Assembly (NCBI RefSeq): GCF_003047265.1
Contig: NZ_PZYY01000006.1
Coordinates: forward strand, 124,001 to 188,000
Direction of reading: 5' to 3'
Length of the DNA stretch: 64,000 bases
Origin: Nocardioides terrigena
GTDB lineage: Bacteria; Actinomycetota; Actinomycetes; Propionibacteriales; Nocardioidaceae
Shown here: piece by piece, positions 1-8,859 of the stretch
Numbering within the stretch: position 1 is the first letter of the stretch
How the letters are laid out: each line of letters opens with the position of its first letter
The notes under the pieces: model-generated
Database searches by the model: none
What the model was told of the DNA's origin: nothing
Seen by the model: only the letters and a program-made list of their open reading frames with translations
Position numbers and translations under genes: made by a program

Positions 1-1834
1 CGGGGTCGCTGACGACCTGCGGCCGCTCCTCGCCGGGCCACCAGACCCGGACCCGTGCGGCCGTCGCCGACCCCAGTCCGACGTGGGTCTCCGCGGGGTG
101 CTGCGACTCGTAGGAGCCGGAGGTGTGGACCCACTGCGTCGTCACCGCGCCGGTGGAGGACGTGACCTCGACCCGCGCCCCGAGCCCCTGGGCGTTGCCC
201 GGGGTCGCGGGGTCGCGCAGCCGGACGCCGATCCAGTGGCCACGGGGAGCGCTCACGTTGCGGTAGAGGTACGGCGCGGCGCCGGCGTTGGCGACGAGCA
301 GGTCGAGGCGGCCGTCGCGGTCGTGGTCGAACACCACGAGGGCGTGCGAGACCTCCTCGTCACGGATCCCGACGCGGTCGGCCGCGTCCGTGAACACCTC
401 GTCGGGGCCGCGGACGAAGAACCGGGTCGGGTCGCCCGTGAAGGCCGCGTAGTAGACCTCCGTCTGGTCCGAGGGGTCGACGGTCTCGCCACCGAGGCGA
501 CCGTTGGTGACGGCGACCTGGAGACGGCCGTCGTTGCCGAAGTCCGCGGCCGCGGCCCCCCAGCCCCATCCGCTGTTGCGCAGGCCCAGCTCGTCGGTCC
601 CGTCCTCGAACTGCAGGCGACCGCGGTTGAGGTAGACCCGGTTGCCGGTGCATCCCGCGAAGTGCCCGGCGGCGGGGCAGGTGCCGTCCCGGGTCGGGTA
701 GGCGATCGAGGTCACCAGCCAGTCCGGACGTCCGTCGCCGTCGAGGTCGCGGATCACCGAGCCCATGCCGTTCTCGTCCGTGCCGACCCCCGCTCGACGG
801 GTCACGTCGACGAACCGGTCGCCGCGCCGGTTGCGGAACAGCCGCGACGTGCAGGCGTCGCCCGTGACCGCGAGGTCGAGCCACCCGTCTCCGTCGAGGT
901 CGACCAGCTGCGGTGTGAACGCGAGCGAGATGCCGAGGTCGGCCAGGCCCCAGGGCCGGGTGACGTCGGTGAACCGTCCGCCGTCGTTGCGGAACAGGCG
1001 CGTGTCGCCGGTGAGCTGGACCAGGCCCGCCGCGAGGTCACGCCGGGTAGTGGCGGCCCGGTTGCACTGCCCGCTGTTGCGGTCCGACGCCTCGCCCCGC
1101 GCGACGTCGGCAGCGATCACGGCACCGGGGTTCCAGTCGGTGACCACCAGGTCCAGGTCCCCGTCACGATCCACGTCGCCGAAGTCGACGCCGCGGATGC
1201 TGCGGCCGACCGCTTCGTCGTCGGGGCGCCCCACCACCCCCCGCGCGGTCGACTCGTCGGTGAACCGTCCGGCGCCGTCGTTGACGAGGAGGCGCCCGAA
1301 GCGATTGCCCGGACCACCCAGGAACAGGTCGAGGTCACCGTCGGCGTCGATGTCCGCGAAGGCGGGAGCCGTCGCCGAGTCGAGCCCCGTCAGGCCTGCG
1401 TCGGCCGTGATGTCGGTGAACGAACCACCCTCGTTGAGGTGGAGACCGCTCGCACCGCCCGACGAGGTCAGCAGCAGGTCGAGGTCGCCGTCGTCGTCGA
1501 GGTCGACGACGGCCGCGCCGGCATCCACCTGCGCTGCCGTCGGCCCTGCGTCCCCCTCGCCCGCGCCGTCGCCCAGCCCCGCACGGGCGGCGACCTCGAC
1601 GAAGCGGATGCCGTCGACCGCCTCGTCCGGCAGCGCGGGTCGCGGCGACTCGTAGGGCGACACCACCTCTCCGGCCGGGGACGCCGTGGTCGACGGTCGG
1701 GTTGCCGGGCCGGTCGAGGACGCCTGGGGCTCACCGTCGGAGAAGAGGCGGACCGCGGCCAGGACGGTCACGAGGACAAGGGCCAGCCCGAGCACCGCCG
1801 CCCGCGGTGGCGTCCTCGTCGCGGACTCTTCCAC
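1..1834 (-). CDS. CRTAC1/ASPIC-UnbV family FG-GAP repeat protein (3' end beyond window)
   Basis: The minus strand reads open from the window edge to about 1834; the C-terminus lies outside. A GTG start at 1834 gives a short basic leader and a hydrophobic segment (about residues 15-32, AVLGLALVLVTVLAAV), so the protein is probably exported or membrane-anchored. Seven FG-GAP/VCBS-type calcium loops follow at roughly residues 108, 160, 220, 312, 360, 432 and 502 (for example DLDDDGDLDLL, DIDADGDLDLF, DLDGDGWLDLA). The last part (RGHWIGVRLRD onward) matches the ASPIC/UnbV domain that ends CRTAC1-like proteins. The family forms extracellular calcium-binding beta-propellers; no enzymatic role is established. 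The start is uncertain because the ribosome site is weak. Divergent from the next gene. Confidence 0.85.
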   Translation of the reverse strand, partial: MEESATRTPPRAAVLGLALVLVTVLAAVRLFSDGEPQASSTGPATRPSTTASPAGEVVSPYESPRPALPDEAVDGIRFVEVAARAGLGDGAGEGDAGPTAAQVDAGAAVVDLDDDGDLDLLLTSSGGASGLHLNEGGSFTDITADAGLTGLDSATAPAFADIDADGDLDLFLGGPGNRFGRLLVNDGAGRFTDESTARGVVGRPDDEAVGRSIRGVDFGDVDRDGDLDLVVTDWNPGAVIAADVARGEASDRNSGQCNRAATTRRDLAAGLVQLTGDTRLFRNDGGRFTDVTRPWGLADLGISLAFTPQLVDLDGDGWLDLAVTGDACTSRLFRNRRGDRFVDVTRRAGVGTDENGMGSVIRDLDGDGRPDWLVTSIAYPTRDGTCPAAGHFAGCTGNRVYLNRGRLQFEDGTDELGLRNSGWGWGAAAADFGNDGRLQVAVTNGRLGGETVDPSDQTEVYYAAFTGDPTRFFVRGPDEVFTDAADRVGIRDEEVSHALVVFDHDRDGRLDLLVANAGAAPYLYRNVSAPRGHWIGVRLRDPATPGNAQGLGARVEVTSSTGAVTTQWVHTSGSYESQHPAETHVGLGSATAARVRVWWPGEERPQVVSDP

Positions 1835-1952
1835 CTCGCGATGCTCGCACGTGGAGCGGGCGCGCGACCCCTCACGCAGGCGGCGTACGCCATCCGGGGG
1901 AGAGGCCCTCAGGATCCGCACCGGCGGCCCGGCGTCCTCCTACGGTGCGGCC

Positions 1953-3191
1953 ATGCGAGGTCCGAGGCCGGTCACCCGCCGGAGGCCCGCGTCGCGGGGA
2001 CGGTCCGGCCTGGTGGCGCTGGGCGTGGTGGTCGGGGTCGTCCTCACCTCGACGGTGGTGTCCTCGGTCGTGCGCCATCCCGCGTCGTCGGCGTCCGGTC
2101 CGACGTCCCTGCTCGACGGCTACCCGCAGCGCATCGGCTTCGACCGGCCGTCACCGCAGCTGCCCGAGCGGCCCGGACCCCTGGCCGCGACGCTCCGCGA
2201 CAACGACTTCGGCAACATGCGCCCGCTCGGGGTGACCTCGCAGGGTGACGTCTACGAGCTGCCCTACGGCCCCAACGTGCTGTCGCCCGACGGGGCCCTC
2301 CTGCTGACGGGACCGGGGGACTGGGACGACAGCAGGATCGCGGTGCACGACCTCGTGACCGGGGACGTCCGGGTCTTCGACGACCTCGGGCAGACGATCC
2401 ACAGCACCGAGCCCGGGGAGGTCAGCCTCAAGATCGACACGAACAGCGCCGTCCACTGGTCGCCCGACGGGCACACGGTCCTGGCGAGGTTCGGCGACGG
2501 CGGGCATGGTCTCCGGTTGCTGCCGCGCCTGCTGGACGTCTCCTCCGGCGAGCTCACCGCCGTGGGTGCCGGGGCGCCCGCCGGCTTCCTCGCCTCCGGG
2601 GAGGCCGTGACGGTCCGATGGGAGGACGAACCCTCCGACGGCACGGTCCTCGTGACCACGACCGACGTGGCCACGGGGGAGGCGAGCAGCCGGTCCCTCG
2701 ACCTCGACGGACCGTGGGTCGGCGACCCGGACATGCGCCTGGAGGCCAGCGTCTCCCCGGACGGGACGCTCGCGCTGCTGGAGGGGACACGCGACGACGT
2801 GACGGTGCGGCTCCTCGCGCCGGACGGCACCGAGCTGGCCCCGCACAGCGTGCGCGACTGGGATGGCTGCCCGCCGGCCTGGCTCGACGACGACCCCGTG
2901 GTCCCGACCGCCACCCGGGGGTACGGGGGTTCCCTCGCGGCCGGTGCCGAGCTGGCCACGCAAGAGGGGTCGCGGTCCCTGATCGCCGTGCACCACCGGA
3001 TGCAGTCGTCGTGCCTGCAGCTGGCGGCCGACGCGCTCCGGGCCGGTCCGGACCTGGCGCTGTTCGGCGCCTCGACCGCGCTGTGGACCTGGTACTGGTG
3101 GCAGCTGCTCGTCGTCGCCGCGCTGGGACTCCTCATGCTCGCTCTGCTGGTGCGGCGGGTCCGGCGCGGTCGCACCCGGTCCGGTGGTTAG
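1953..3191 (+). CDS. Membrane-anchored beta-propeller-like protein, function unknown
   Basis: A 412-residue protein starting at ATG 1953 (MRGPRPVTRRR). It has a basic N-terminus, a transmembrane segment at about residues 20-35 (LVALGVVVGVVLTSTVV), a long extracytoplasmic region, and a second transmembrane segment near the C-terminus (WQLLVVAALGLLMLALLV) ending in an Arg-rich tail. The extracellular part contains SPDG motifs at regular spacing (LSPDGALLL, WSPDGHTVL, VSPDGTLAL), as in WD40-like/TolB-type propeller blades. I do not recognise a specific family. The topology suggests a surface sensor or scaffold. It is divergent from the FG-GAP gene and convergent with the lipoprotein gene downstream; no operon partner is evident. 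Confidence 0.75.
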   Translation: MRGPRPVTRRRPASRGRSGLVALGVVVGVVLTSTVVSSVVRHPASSASGPTSLLDGYPQRIGFDRPSPQLPERPGPLAATLRDNDFGNMRPLGVTSQGDVYELPYGPNVLSPDGALLLTGPGDWDDSRIAVHDLVTGDVRVFDDLGQTIHSTEPGEVSLKIDTNSAVHWSPDGHTVLARFGDGGHGLRLLPRLLDVSSGELTAVGAGAPAGFLASGEAVTVRWEDEPSDGTVLVTTTDVATGEASSRSLDLDGPWVGDPDMRLEASVSPDGTLALLEGTRDDVTVRLLAPDGTELAPHSVRDWDGCPPAWLDDDPVVPTATRGYGGSLAAGAELATQEGSRSLIAVHHRMQSSCLQLAADALRAGPDLALFGASTALWTWYWWQLLVVAALGLLMLALLVRRVRRGRTRSGG

Positions 3192-3218
3192 CCCCCGCGG
3201 CCGAGCACATGGTGTCGC

Positions 3219-4037
3219 TCAGTCCATCGGCGACCCGTCGGTCCGGTGGACGAAGCAGACGCCGAAGTACCGGCCGGACTGGAACTGCTCCTTGGCGTCC
3301 CACGAGGCCACCGTCTCGAAGTCGGGTGACGACTGCTCGGGCGGGAGGCCCTCGCGGCACTGCCGCTCGGCGCGTCGGAGCTGGCCGGCCGAGGGGAAGG
3401 CGCTGAGCCCGGTGAGGGCGGCCACGCGACCGGTGGACTCGTAGGCATGTGGAGCAGCACAGTCGACCAGCGACTGGTCGGTCACGGTGGGCGGCCGGTC
3501 GAGGCAGGCCTGGAGCTGCTCGGCGTGGTCCTGGGCGGCGTTCTTGTGGGTGAAGTCGACGCGTTGCATGTCGGTGGAGGCGAAGTTGGTGGGGAACCCC
3601 GAGTCGCACCTGAGCCACGAGGCGCCGTCGGCCACCTGTTCCTTGCTGGGCAGGTAGAGCAGTGCGCTGAACGGGACCCAGTGCTCGGTGCGGATGTTGA
3701 CGTAGGCACTGACCTGGTCGACGCACCAGTCGCCCCAGCGATCGGCGTTGCGCGGGGTGGGGCTGTCCAGCTCGAGCACGGAGACCGTCTGGGTGGTGTG
3801 CGGCTCGTCGCACGGCACCTCCTGGGAGAGGTCGTCGAAGTAGAAGTCGAAGGCGAAGGCCTCCTCCGGGGCCGTCCAGCAGGTGCCGGACACCGGGGCG
3901 TCGGAGACCACCCCGGACTCCTGGTCCTCCGGACCGGCGGGCTCCTCCGAGGGGCTGGCGGCGTCCTGGCTGCATCCGTAGAGGACCGCCAACGTGGTCA
4001 GGAGTGCGACCGTCCGGCCGCGGACGTTCTCGGGCAT
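3219..4037 (-). CDS. Septum-formation family lipoprotein
   Basis: A 272-residue predicted lipoprotein. The start at 4037 (MPENVRGR) is preferred over an ATG at 4061 because GAGGTGGG lies just upstream. The signal peptide ends in a lipobox-like VLYGC, followed by a Ser/Pro/Glu-rich linker (DAASPSEEPAGPEDQ). The mature part has about eight cysteines (GTCW, VPCDEPH, DWCVDQ, LRCDSG, QACLDR, VDCAAPHAYE, RQCREG, GVCFV), the pattern of the actinobacterial septum-formation (Septum_form) domain, including the PCDEPHTTQ and CAAPHAYE segments. The domain name comes from a plant-associated annotation and says little about its role in cell division here. Monocistronic. Confidence 0.7.
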   Translation of the reverse strand: MPENVRGRTVALLTTLAVLYGCSQDAASPSEEPAGPEDQESGVVSDAPVSGTCWTAPEEAFAFDFYFDDLSQEVPCDEPHTTQTVSVLELDSPTPRNADRWGDWCVDQVSAYVNIRTEHWVPFSALLYLPSKEQVADGASWLRCDSGFPTNFASTDMQRVDFTHKNAAQDHAEQLQACLDRPPTVTDQSLVDCAAPHAYESTGRVAALTGLSAFPSAGQLRRAERQCREGLPPEQSSPDFETVASWDAKEQFQSGRYFGVCFVHRTDGSPMD

Positions 4038-4138
4038 CGGCCCCACCTCGTTCGCTTCCATGATGGGCGCACTCGGAGGGGCGTGCTCGCTGGTCTGGAC
4101 CGGTCTGCACGGATGTGGTGCCGTGTCAGGGTGGCGGC

Positions 4139-4930
4139 ATGCACGTCGTACGGATCGGCTTCACCCCGCTGAAGGGCGCGAGGCATCGGACCCACCAGGC
4201 CGTCTCCCTGACGGAGGCCGGCCCGGTGGGGGACCGGGCGTTCTGCCTGGTCGACGCAGCAGCCGACCGCTGCCTGCGCACGGTCGAGAACCCGACCCTG
4301 CTCCTGACCTCCGCCTCGTGGGACGGCACGCTCCTGACCACGGAGCTGCCGTCGGGCACGGTGTCCGGCGCTCCGCGGCCGACGGGGGAGGTGCGCCAGG
4401 TCGACTACTGGGGTCGGACCGCCGCGCTGGAGGTCGTGGACGGGCCGTGGGCGGCGGCGTACTCGGACCACCTCGGCCGCGACGTCGTGCTCGCCCGCGC
4501 AGCACCCGGCGAGGTCGTCTACGGGGCGGCGGTCACGCTGGTGACGAGCGCGTCCCTCGACCGGCTGTCCGACGTGCTCGGCACCGCAGTGGACGCGGCA
4601 CGGTTCCGGGCGACCTTCGAGCTGGACGTGGGCGACGAACCGGCCCGCGTCGAGGACGGATGGGTCGGCCGCCGGCTGTCGATCGGTACGGCGGAGGTGC
4701 GGGTGCGTGGGCTCGTCCCGCGCTGCGTCGTGGTCGACCTCGACCCCGCGAGCGGGGTCCGTGACCTGCGGGTCCTCCGGGCGCTGGCGACGCACCGCCG
4801 TGACGACGGCGAGGTGGCGTTCGGGGTCGACGCCGAGGTCACCCGGCCCGGTCGGGTCACTACCGGCGCGAGGGCAACCTGTAGGCCACTCCGTCCATCG
4901 GGAAGGTCGGCTCGATCCCCATTGCCCTGA
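4139..4930 (+). CDS. MOSC domain-containing protein
   Basis: A 263-residue protein from ATG 4139 (MHVVRIGFTPLKG). The N-terminal beta-barrel region (RIGFTPLKGARHRTHQAVSL, GDRAFCLVD, NPTLLLTSA) matches MOSC_N. The MOSC core follows: the FRATFELDVG segment, the region around the PRCVVVDLDP Cys, and a DLRVLRALATHR tail. MOSC proteins are molybdenum-cofactor sulfurase-type or mARC-like proteins that bind Moco and transfer sulfur or reduce N-hydroxylated substrates; which activity applies cannot be read here. The last 71 bp overlap the 3' end of the convergent phosphodiesterase gene, so the C-terminal ~24 residues (RATCRPLRPSGRS...) may be non-conserved. No partner molybdoenzyme is seen nearby. 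Confidence 0.75.
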   Translation: MHVVRIGFTPLKGARHRTHQAVSLTEAGPVGDRAFCLVDAAADRCLRTVENPTLLLTSASWDGTLLTTELPSGTVSGAPRPTGEVRQVDYWGRTAALEVVDGPWAAAYSDHLGRDVVLARAAPGEVVYGAAVTLVTSASLDRLSDVLGTAVDAARFRATFELDVGDEPARVEDGWVGRRLSIGTAEVRVRGLVPRCVVVDLDPASGVRDLRVLRALATHRRDDGEVAFGVDAEVTRPGRVTTGARATCRPLRPSGRSARSPLP

Positions 4931-6545
4931 GAACCGTGGGCATGATGTCGACGGAGCGGACCTCCGCCCGGAGGTCCTTCGCGGACAGGCCTGCGCCGGC
5001 GAAGACGATGGGGACCTGCTGCGCGGCACGCTGGATGCCACCGTGGTCACCCGCGACGGAGTAGGTCGTGTTGTCCGGCAGGGTCGCGATCAGGTCCGGA
5101 CCGTAGTCCGCCGCCTGGGTGTCGACGAGCTCCTGGGCCTTCCTGCCGAACCAGGACCGCTCGCCGTTGGCGTCCATCCTGTCCCACCTGATCCGCGACA
5201 CGCGGTCGTAGTGGTCACCGTCGCGGCGCCACACGGCGGTCACATCGGCCATGGTCCGCATCGCTGCGGCCGCCTCCTTCACCGCCGCGGGGGACTGGTC
5301 CTTGAGCCACACCCGCAGCATCGAGTCGCTGTAGGTGAGCCCGATGTTGTCGGTGTCGACCAGGGGCTGCAGCGCCGCCTGCGGCCTGTCGTAGACCTCG
5401 TCGTTCTCGGGGTCGCCGTAGTACCAGTTGAAGAAGCCGTAGTTGGGTTCGGCGACGAGCTCGCCGTGGAAGGTGTCCCCGGCGACCGACCCGTGGTCGG
5501 AGGTCAGCACGACGAGGGTGTTGTCGAGCTCGTCCTGCGCCTCGAGCTCGGCGAGGATCTTGGCAACCTGGCGGTCCGCCTCGGCCGTGGCCGCGGCCAT
5601 GTGCGTCATCGGGTCGCCGTCGGCGCCCGTCGGGCCGGGGTCGGACGTGCCACCCCACATGTGCGCCGCCTTGTCGACGCCCGGGAGGCTCACGAAGATG
5701 CCGTTCCAGGACGGGTCGTTGCGCATGACCTCGACGGCGGCGTCCGCGGCCCACACGTCGCCGCCCTGGTGGGCCGGGTCCTTGCCGGTCACGTAGCGGT
5801 CGCTGTCGAGCGGGTAGAGGACGGCCGGCAGCTTGGCCGTGTCGTAGGCGTAGGCCGGGTAGCCGCTGTGCACCCAGAAGCGACTGCACGGCTCGCCGAG
5901 AATGTACGACGGGACGTTGACGCCGGTGGGCTTGCGCCACGATCCACCGGTCGTGCACTCGGGGCCACTGCCGAAGGTGATGATCGAGTCCGACCCGGCA
6001 CCGCCGAAGGCGTACGCGGCGTACCCCTTGGGGCTGATGGTGAACGTCTTGGCGTCCGGGTCGGCGGCGCCGAGGTAGTCGGCGAGCTTGGGGTAGCCCG
6101 CCGCCTCCTGGAGGGTGAGGAGGTCCGTGGTCGCGTTGCTCGTGATGTAGAGCTGGTCGGGGTTGTCCGGCTCCGGGTCGCCCAGGAGGCCGTCGACGTC
6201 GCGGTAGCCCTCGTCGGTCCAACCCATGTGCTTGGGGAGCTGGCCCGAGGTGATCACGTTGTGGGTCACCACGGTGACCGATCCGGTGTGGCCGAGGTAG
6301 CCGCGCGGGGTGTCGACCCCGTCGCGCATCAACGTCTCGACGTTGCGCATGTCGTAGGTGTCGACGATCTCCCGGCTCAGCGAGTCGACCACGATGATGA
6401 CGACCTTGGTGGGCCGCTCGGGTGGGCGCGGCCCGTGCTCCATGCCGCCCGGCCCGCTGGCCTGGGCACCGGCACCGGCAGCGGCCCCGACAGCGGCGAC
6501 GACGAGCGCGGTGGTGATCGCGGCGATGGTGCGGGGACGACTCAT
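4860..6545 (-). CDS. Secreted alkaline phosphatase superfamily / type I phosphodiesterase
   Basis: A 561-residue exported hydrolase. The ATG at 6545 gives a clean signal peptide (MSRPRTIAAITTALVVAAVG...AGAQASG); longer upstream readings are Arg/Pro-rich shadow sequence. Metal-site motifs of the alkaline phosphatase superfamily are visible: KVVIIVVDSLS near the N-terminus, a Ser/Thr nucleophile region (GSVTVVTHNVITSG), VVLTSDHGSVAGDTFHGE in the middle and VAGDHGGIQRAAQQVP before the C-terminus, which ends with the DIMPTVLRAMG and DGVAYRLP segments common to sulfatase/phosphodiesterase members. The likely role is extracellular phosphoester or nucleotide hydrolysis; substrate unknown. It overlaps the MOSC gene tail-to-tail. 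Confidence 0.85.
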   Translation of the reverse strand: MSRPRTIAAITTALVVAAVGAAAGAGAQASGPGGMEHGPRPPERPTKVVIIVVDSLSREIVDTYDMRNVETLMRDGVDTPRGYLGHTGSVTVVTHNVITSGQLPKHMGWTDEGYRDVDGLLGDPEPDNPDQLYITSNATTDLLTLQEAAGYPKLADYLGAADPDAKTFTISPKGYAAYAFGGAGSDSIITFGSGPECTTGGSWRKPTGVNVPSYILGEPCSRFWVHSGYPAYAYDTAKLPAVLYPLDSDRYVTGKDPAHQGGDVWAADAAVEVMRNDPSWNGIFVSLPGVDKAAHMWGGTSDPGPTGADGDPMTHMAAATAEADRQVAKILAELEAQDELDNTLVVLTSDHGSVAGDTFHGELVAEPNYGFFNWYYGDPENDEVYDRPQAALQPLVDTDNIGLTYSDSMLRVWLKDQSPAAVKEAAAAMRTMADVTAVWRRDGDHYDRVSRIRWDRMDANGERSWFGRKAQELVDTQAADYGPDLIATLPDNTTYSVAGDHGGIQRAAQQVPIVFAGAGLSAKDLRAEVRSVDIMPTVLRAMGIEPTFPMDGVAYRLPSRR

Positions 6546-6688
6546 GACGGTTCCCTCCCGGCGCGGCCTCGTTGCCGCGGCCCGTGCTCTCGAACCTAAG
6601 GACTGCCGCGGGGCCGCGGCAATCCCCTCCGGGTGGTACGTCGGGGATCTCGGGCAGTCATGGCGGCTGAGGCGCGTACGGTCGGGAC

Positions 6689-7990
6689 GTGGATGCGGGT
6701 ACGACGCGCCTGCGGGCCGACGTGGAGACGCGGCTCTGGCCGCTGCTCGAGGCCCTCGTCGGGACCCACGAGGTGGCGGGCCTGGCGGTGGCCGTGGTGC
6801 GCGAGGGCGAGGTCGTCGCACAGGGCTTCGGTGTGCGTGACGTCCGCACCGGTGGGCCCGTGACGCGCGAGACGATGTTCCACCTGGCGTCGGTGTCGAA
6901 GCCTTTCGTGGCGACCGCGGTGGTGTCGCTCGCGGTGCCCCGCGACGGCGTCGACCCGGTGCTCGACCTCGACGCCCCGGTCGTCGACCGGATCCCGGAG
7001 CTCACGCTGGCCGACGGCCGGGAGGCCGAGATCACGGCCCGCGGCCTGCTGAGCCACACGAGTGGCCTCCCGGACGTCTCGGACTACGGCTGGCACGACC
7101 CCCAGCTGGGCGACGACGCGCTCAGCGACTTCGCCCGCAGACTGTCGCCGTGGCAGCTGCGCGCGCAACCCGGCGTGGCGTACTCCTACTCCAACGCCGG
7201 CTTCGAGCTGCTCGGGCTGCTGCTGGCTCGGGCGACGGGTACGACGTTCGAGGAAGCCGTCCGGCGGGTGGTCCTGGACCCGCTCGGGATGCGGACCAGC
7301 ACCTTCCTGCGTGCCGAGGTGCCCACACGTCTGGCCGCCTCGCCGCACGTCGGGCGCCCGCTGACGGTGCCCGGGGACGCCTACCCCTACAGCCGGCGGC
7401 ACGCCCCGAGCTCGACCCTGCACTCCCACGTGGACGACATGGGTCGCTGGATGCTCGCGCTCCTCGAGCCGTCCCACCTGGACCCGGCCGTCCTCGAGCA
7501 GATGTGGCGGTCGGTGGTGCCGGTGGGTGATCCGCCGTGGGACGAGGCGGCGGGACTCGGCTGGGCCGTGGGCGCCCACCTCGGCCACCGGGCCGTCAGC
7601 CACAGCGGAGCGGACCCCGGCTTCGGGTCGAGGCTCGTGCTGCTCCCGGGTCGACGGACCGGGGTCGTGGTCCTGGCCAACTCCAACACCGTCCCCACCT
7701 GGGCCGTCGTCGAGGCGGCGCTCGACATCGCGCTCGACGATCCGGCGGGCGACGGGGTGTCCGCGCTGCGGTCGGAGGTGGCTCGCCTGGTCGGCCCCGC
7801 GGGTCGGGCCACGCACGAGCTCGACGACGACGATCTCGAGAAGGCCGTGTGGGGTGCGATCGAGCTGCACCGCACCGACCTGGCCTGGCCGCTGCTGCGG
7901 GGGTGGGCCGACGTGCGTCCGAAGTCGCCGGTGCTGCGGGAGATGACGGACTGGGCACACCGGGTCGACGAGGACCCCGCGCCCGGCTGA
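6689..7990 (+). CDS. Serine hydrolase, beta-lactamase/esterase (class C-like) family
   Basis: A 433-residue protein from GTG 6689. It has the penicillin-binding/beta-lactamase fold signatures: catalytic SxxK as SVSK at residues 68-71 (FHLASVSKPF), the second-motif Tyr as YSYSNAGFELLG, and HSGADPGF as the third-motif equivalent (HxG). No signal peptide is visible, so it is probably cytoplasmic and more likely an esterase or D-aminopeptidase-like enzyme than a true beta-lactamase. The C-terminal ~90 residues form an extra acidic/helical tail (TGVVVLANSNT... then ELDDDDLEKAVWGAI). It lies divergent from the phosphodiesterase, with about 140 bp between starts. Confidence 0.85.
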   Translation: MDAGTTRLRADVETRLWPLLEALVGTHEVAGLAVAVVREGEVVAQGFGVRDVRTGGPVTRETMFHLASVSKPFVATAVVSLAVPRDGVDPVLDLDAPVVDRIPELTLADGREAEITARGLLSHTSGLPDVSDYGWHDPQLGDDALSDFARRLSPWQLRAQPGVAYSYSNAGFELLGLLLARATGTTFEEAVRRVVLDPLGMRTSTFLRAEVPTRLAASPHVGRPLTVPGDAYPYSRRHAPSSTLHSHVDDMGRWMLALLEPSHLDPAVLEQMWRSVVPVGDPPWDEAAGLGWAVGAHLGHRAVSHSGADPGFGSRLVLLPGRRTGVVVLANSNTVPTWAVVEAALDIALDDPAGDGVSALRSEVARLVGPAGRATHELDDDDLEKAVWGAIELHRTDLAWPLLRGWADVRPKSPVLREMTDWAHRVDEDPAPG

Positions 7991-7996
7991 CGCCGG

Positions 7997-8770
7997 TCAG
8001 GGCCGGGCGGCGAGCTGGCCGACCTCCGCCAGCGTGAGCGCCCGGCCGTAGATGCGGACCTCGTCGAGGCGCCCGTCCCAGAACGCCTCCAGCAGGCCCT
8101 TCGACGGGTTGTTCTTCGCCCCGACCGCCAGCGGCTCACCGCTGACGCAGGTGCGGCCCGTCACGCGCCGGGCTCCCGCAGCGCGTCCGTCGATGTAGAT
8201 CCGCAGCCAGGCTCCGTCGTACGTCGTCGTCACGTGCTTCCAGCGGTTGACCGGGAGGGCCCGGGTGCTGTCGAAGTACTGCCAGTTGGCGTTGACGCAC
8301 CCGCCGTAGAACCCGCCGACCCGTACGAGCCCGTTGGTCCGGACGTTCATCCAGTAGGCGCCGGCCTTCTCGAGGACCTCCCAGCGGCCGAGCGTGCGGT
8401 CGTTCTGGACGCCGGTGTAGCGGACCCATGCGGCCAGCGAGTAGGTGTTGACGTCGAGCACCGGCGACCGGGGGACGTCGACGTACTGGTGCTGCGTGCC
8501 GGTGAGCTGCAGCGCCCGTCCGTAGCCCGCGAGACCGGTGACGAGGCGAGCCGTGCCCGATCCGGCGACCACCCGGCCGTGCAGGGCGTTCGGGGAGGAG
8601 TCGGGGATCGTCCCCTGCGTCAGCGTCTCCATCGAGTAGTGCAGGACGAGGCCGTTGACGGGCACGACGCGTGCGGCGGGGTCGGTCCCGGCCATGGTTT
8701 CGGCGTGGGTCACGACGGGCGCCATCGCGAGCAGCGCCGTGGCGGCGAGGATCCAGCCCAGTCGTCGCAT
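7997..8770 (-). CDS. Secreted LamG/concanavalin-A-like lectin domain protein
   Basis: A 257-residue protein with a cleavable signal peptide (MRRLGWILAATALLAMAPVVTHAET). The rest is one LamG-like jellyroll: GLVLHYSMETLTQGTIPDSS, ALQLTGTQHQYVDVPRS, SLAAWVRYTG, a RWKHVTTTYDG core, LRIYIDGRAAG, and the closing DGRLDEVRIYGRALTLAEV, which is the hallmark of LamG_3 domains. There is no catalytic domain, so a carbohydrate- or surface-binding role is likely. It converges with the serine hydrolase gene with a 6-bp gap; no operon partner. Confidence 0.85.
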   Translation of the reverse strand: MRRLGWILAATALLAMAPVVTHAETMAGTDPAARVVPVNGLVLHYSMETLTQGTIPDSSPNALHGRVVAGSGTARLVTGLAGYGRALQLTGTQHQYVDVPRSPVLDVNTYSLAAWVRYTGVQNDRTLGRWEVLEKAGAYWMNVRTNGLVRVGGFYGGCVNANWQYFDSTRALPVNRWKHVTTTYDGAWLRIYIDGRAAGARRVTGRTCVSGEPLAVGAKNNPSKGLLEAFWDGRLDEVRIYGRALTLAEVGQLAARP

Positions 8771-8859
8771 CAGAGCCCCTCTCCAGACGTCCGGCCGGAG
8801 GATCTCCAGGGCCTTCGACGCTACAGCGGATGCGACCTGCCGGCATCACCAAATCCGGC

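Noticed and set aside
83-2248. A 721-codon plus-strand reading frame over the first 2.2 kb
   Set aside because: The minus strand in this interval encodes a clear FG-GAP/ASPIC-UnbV protein and the plus strand from 1953 a different membrane protein; the long frame is a high-GC shadow with Val/Arg/Glu-rich low-complexity product.
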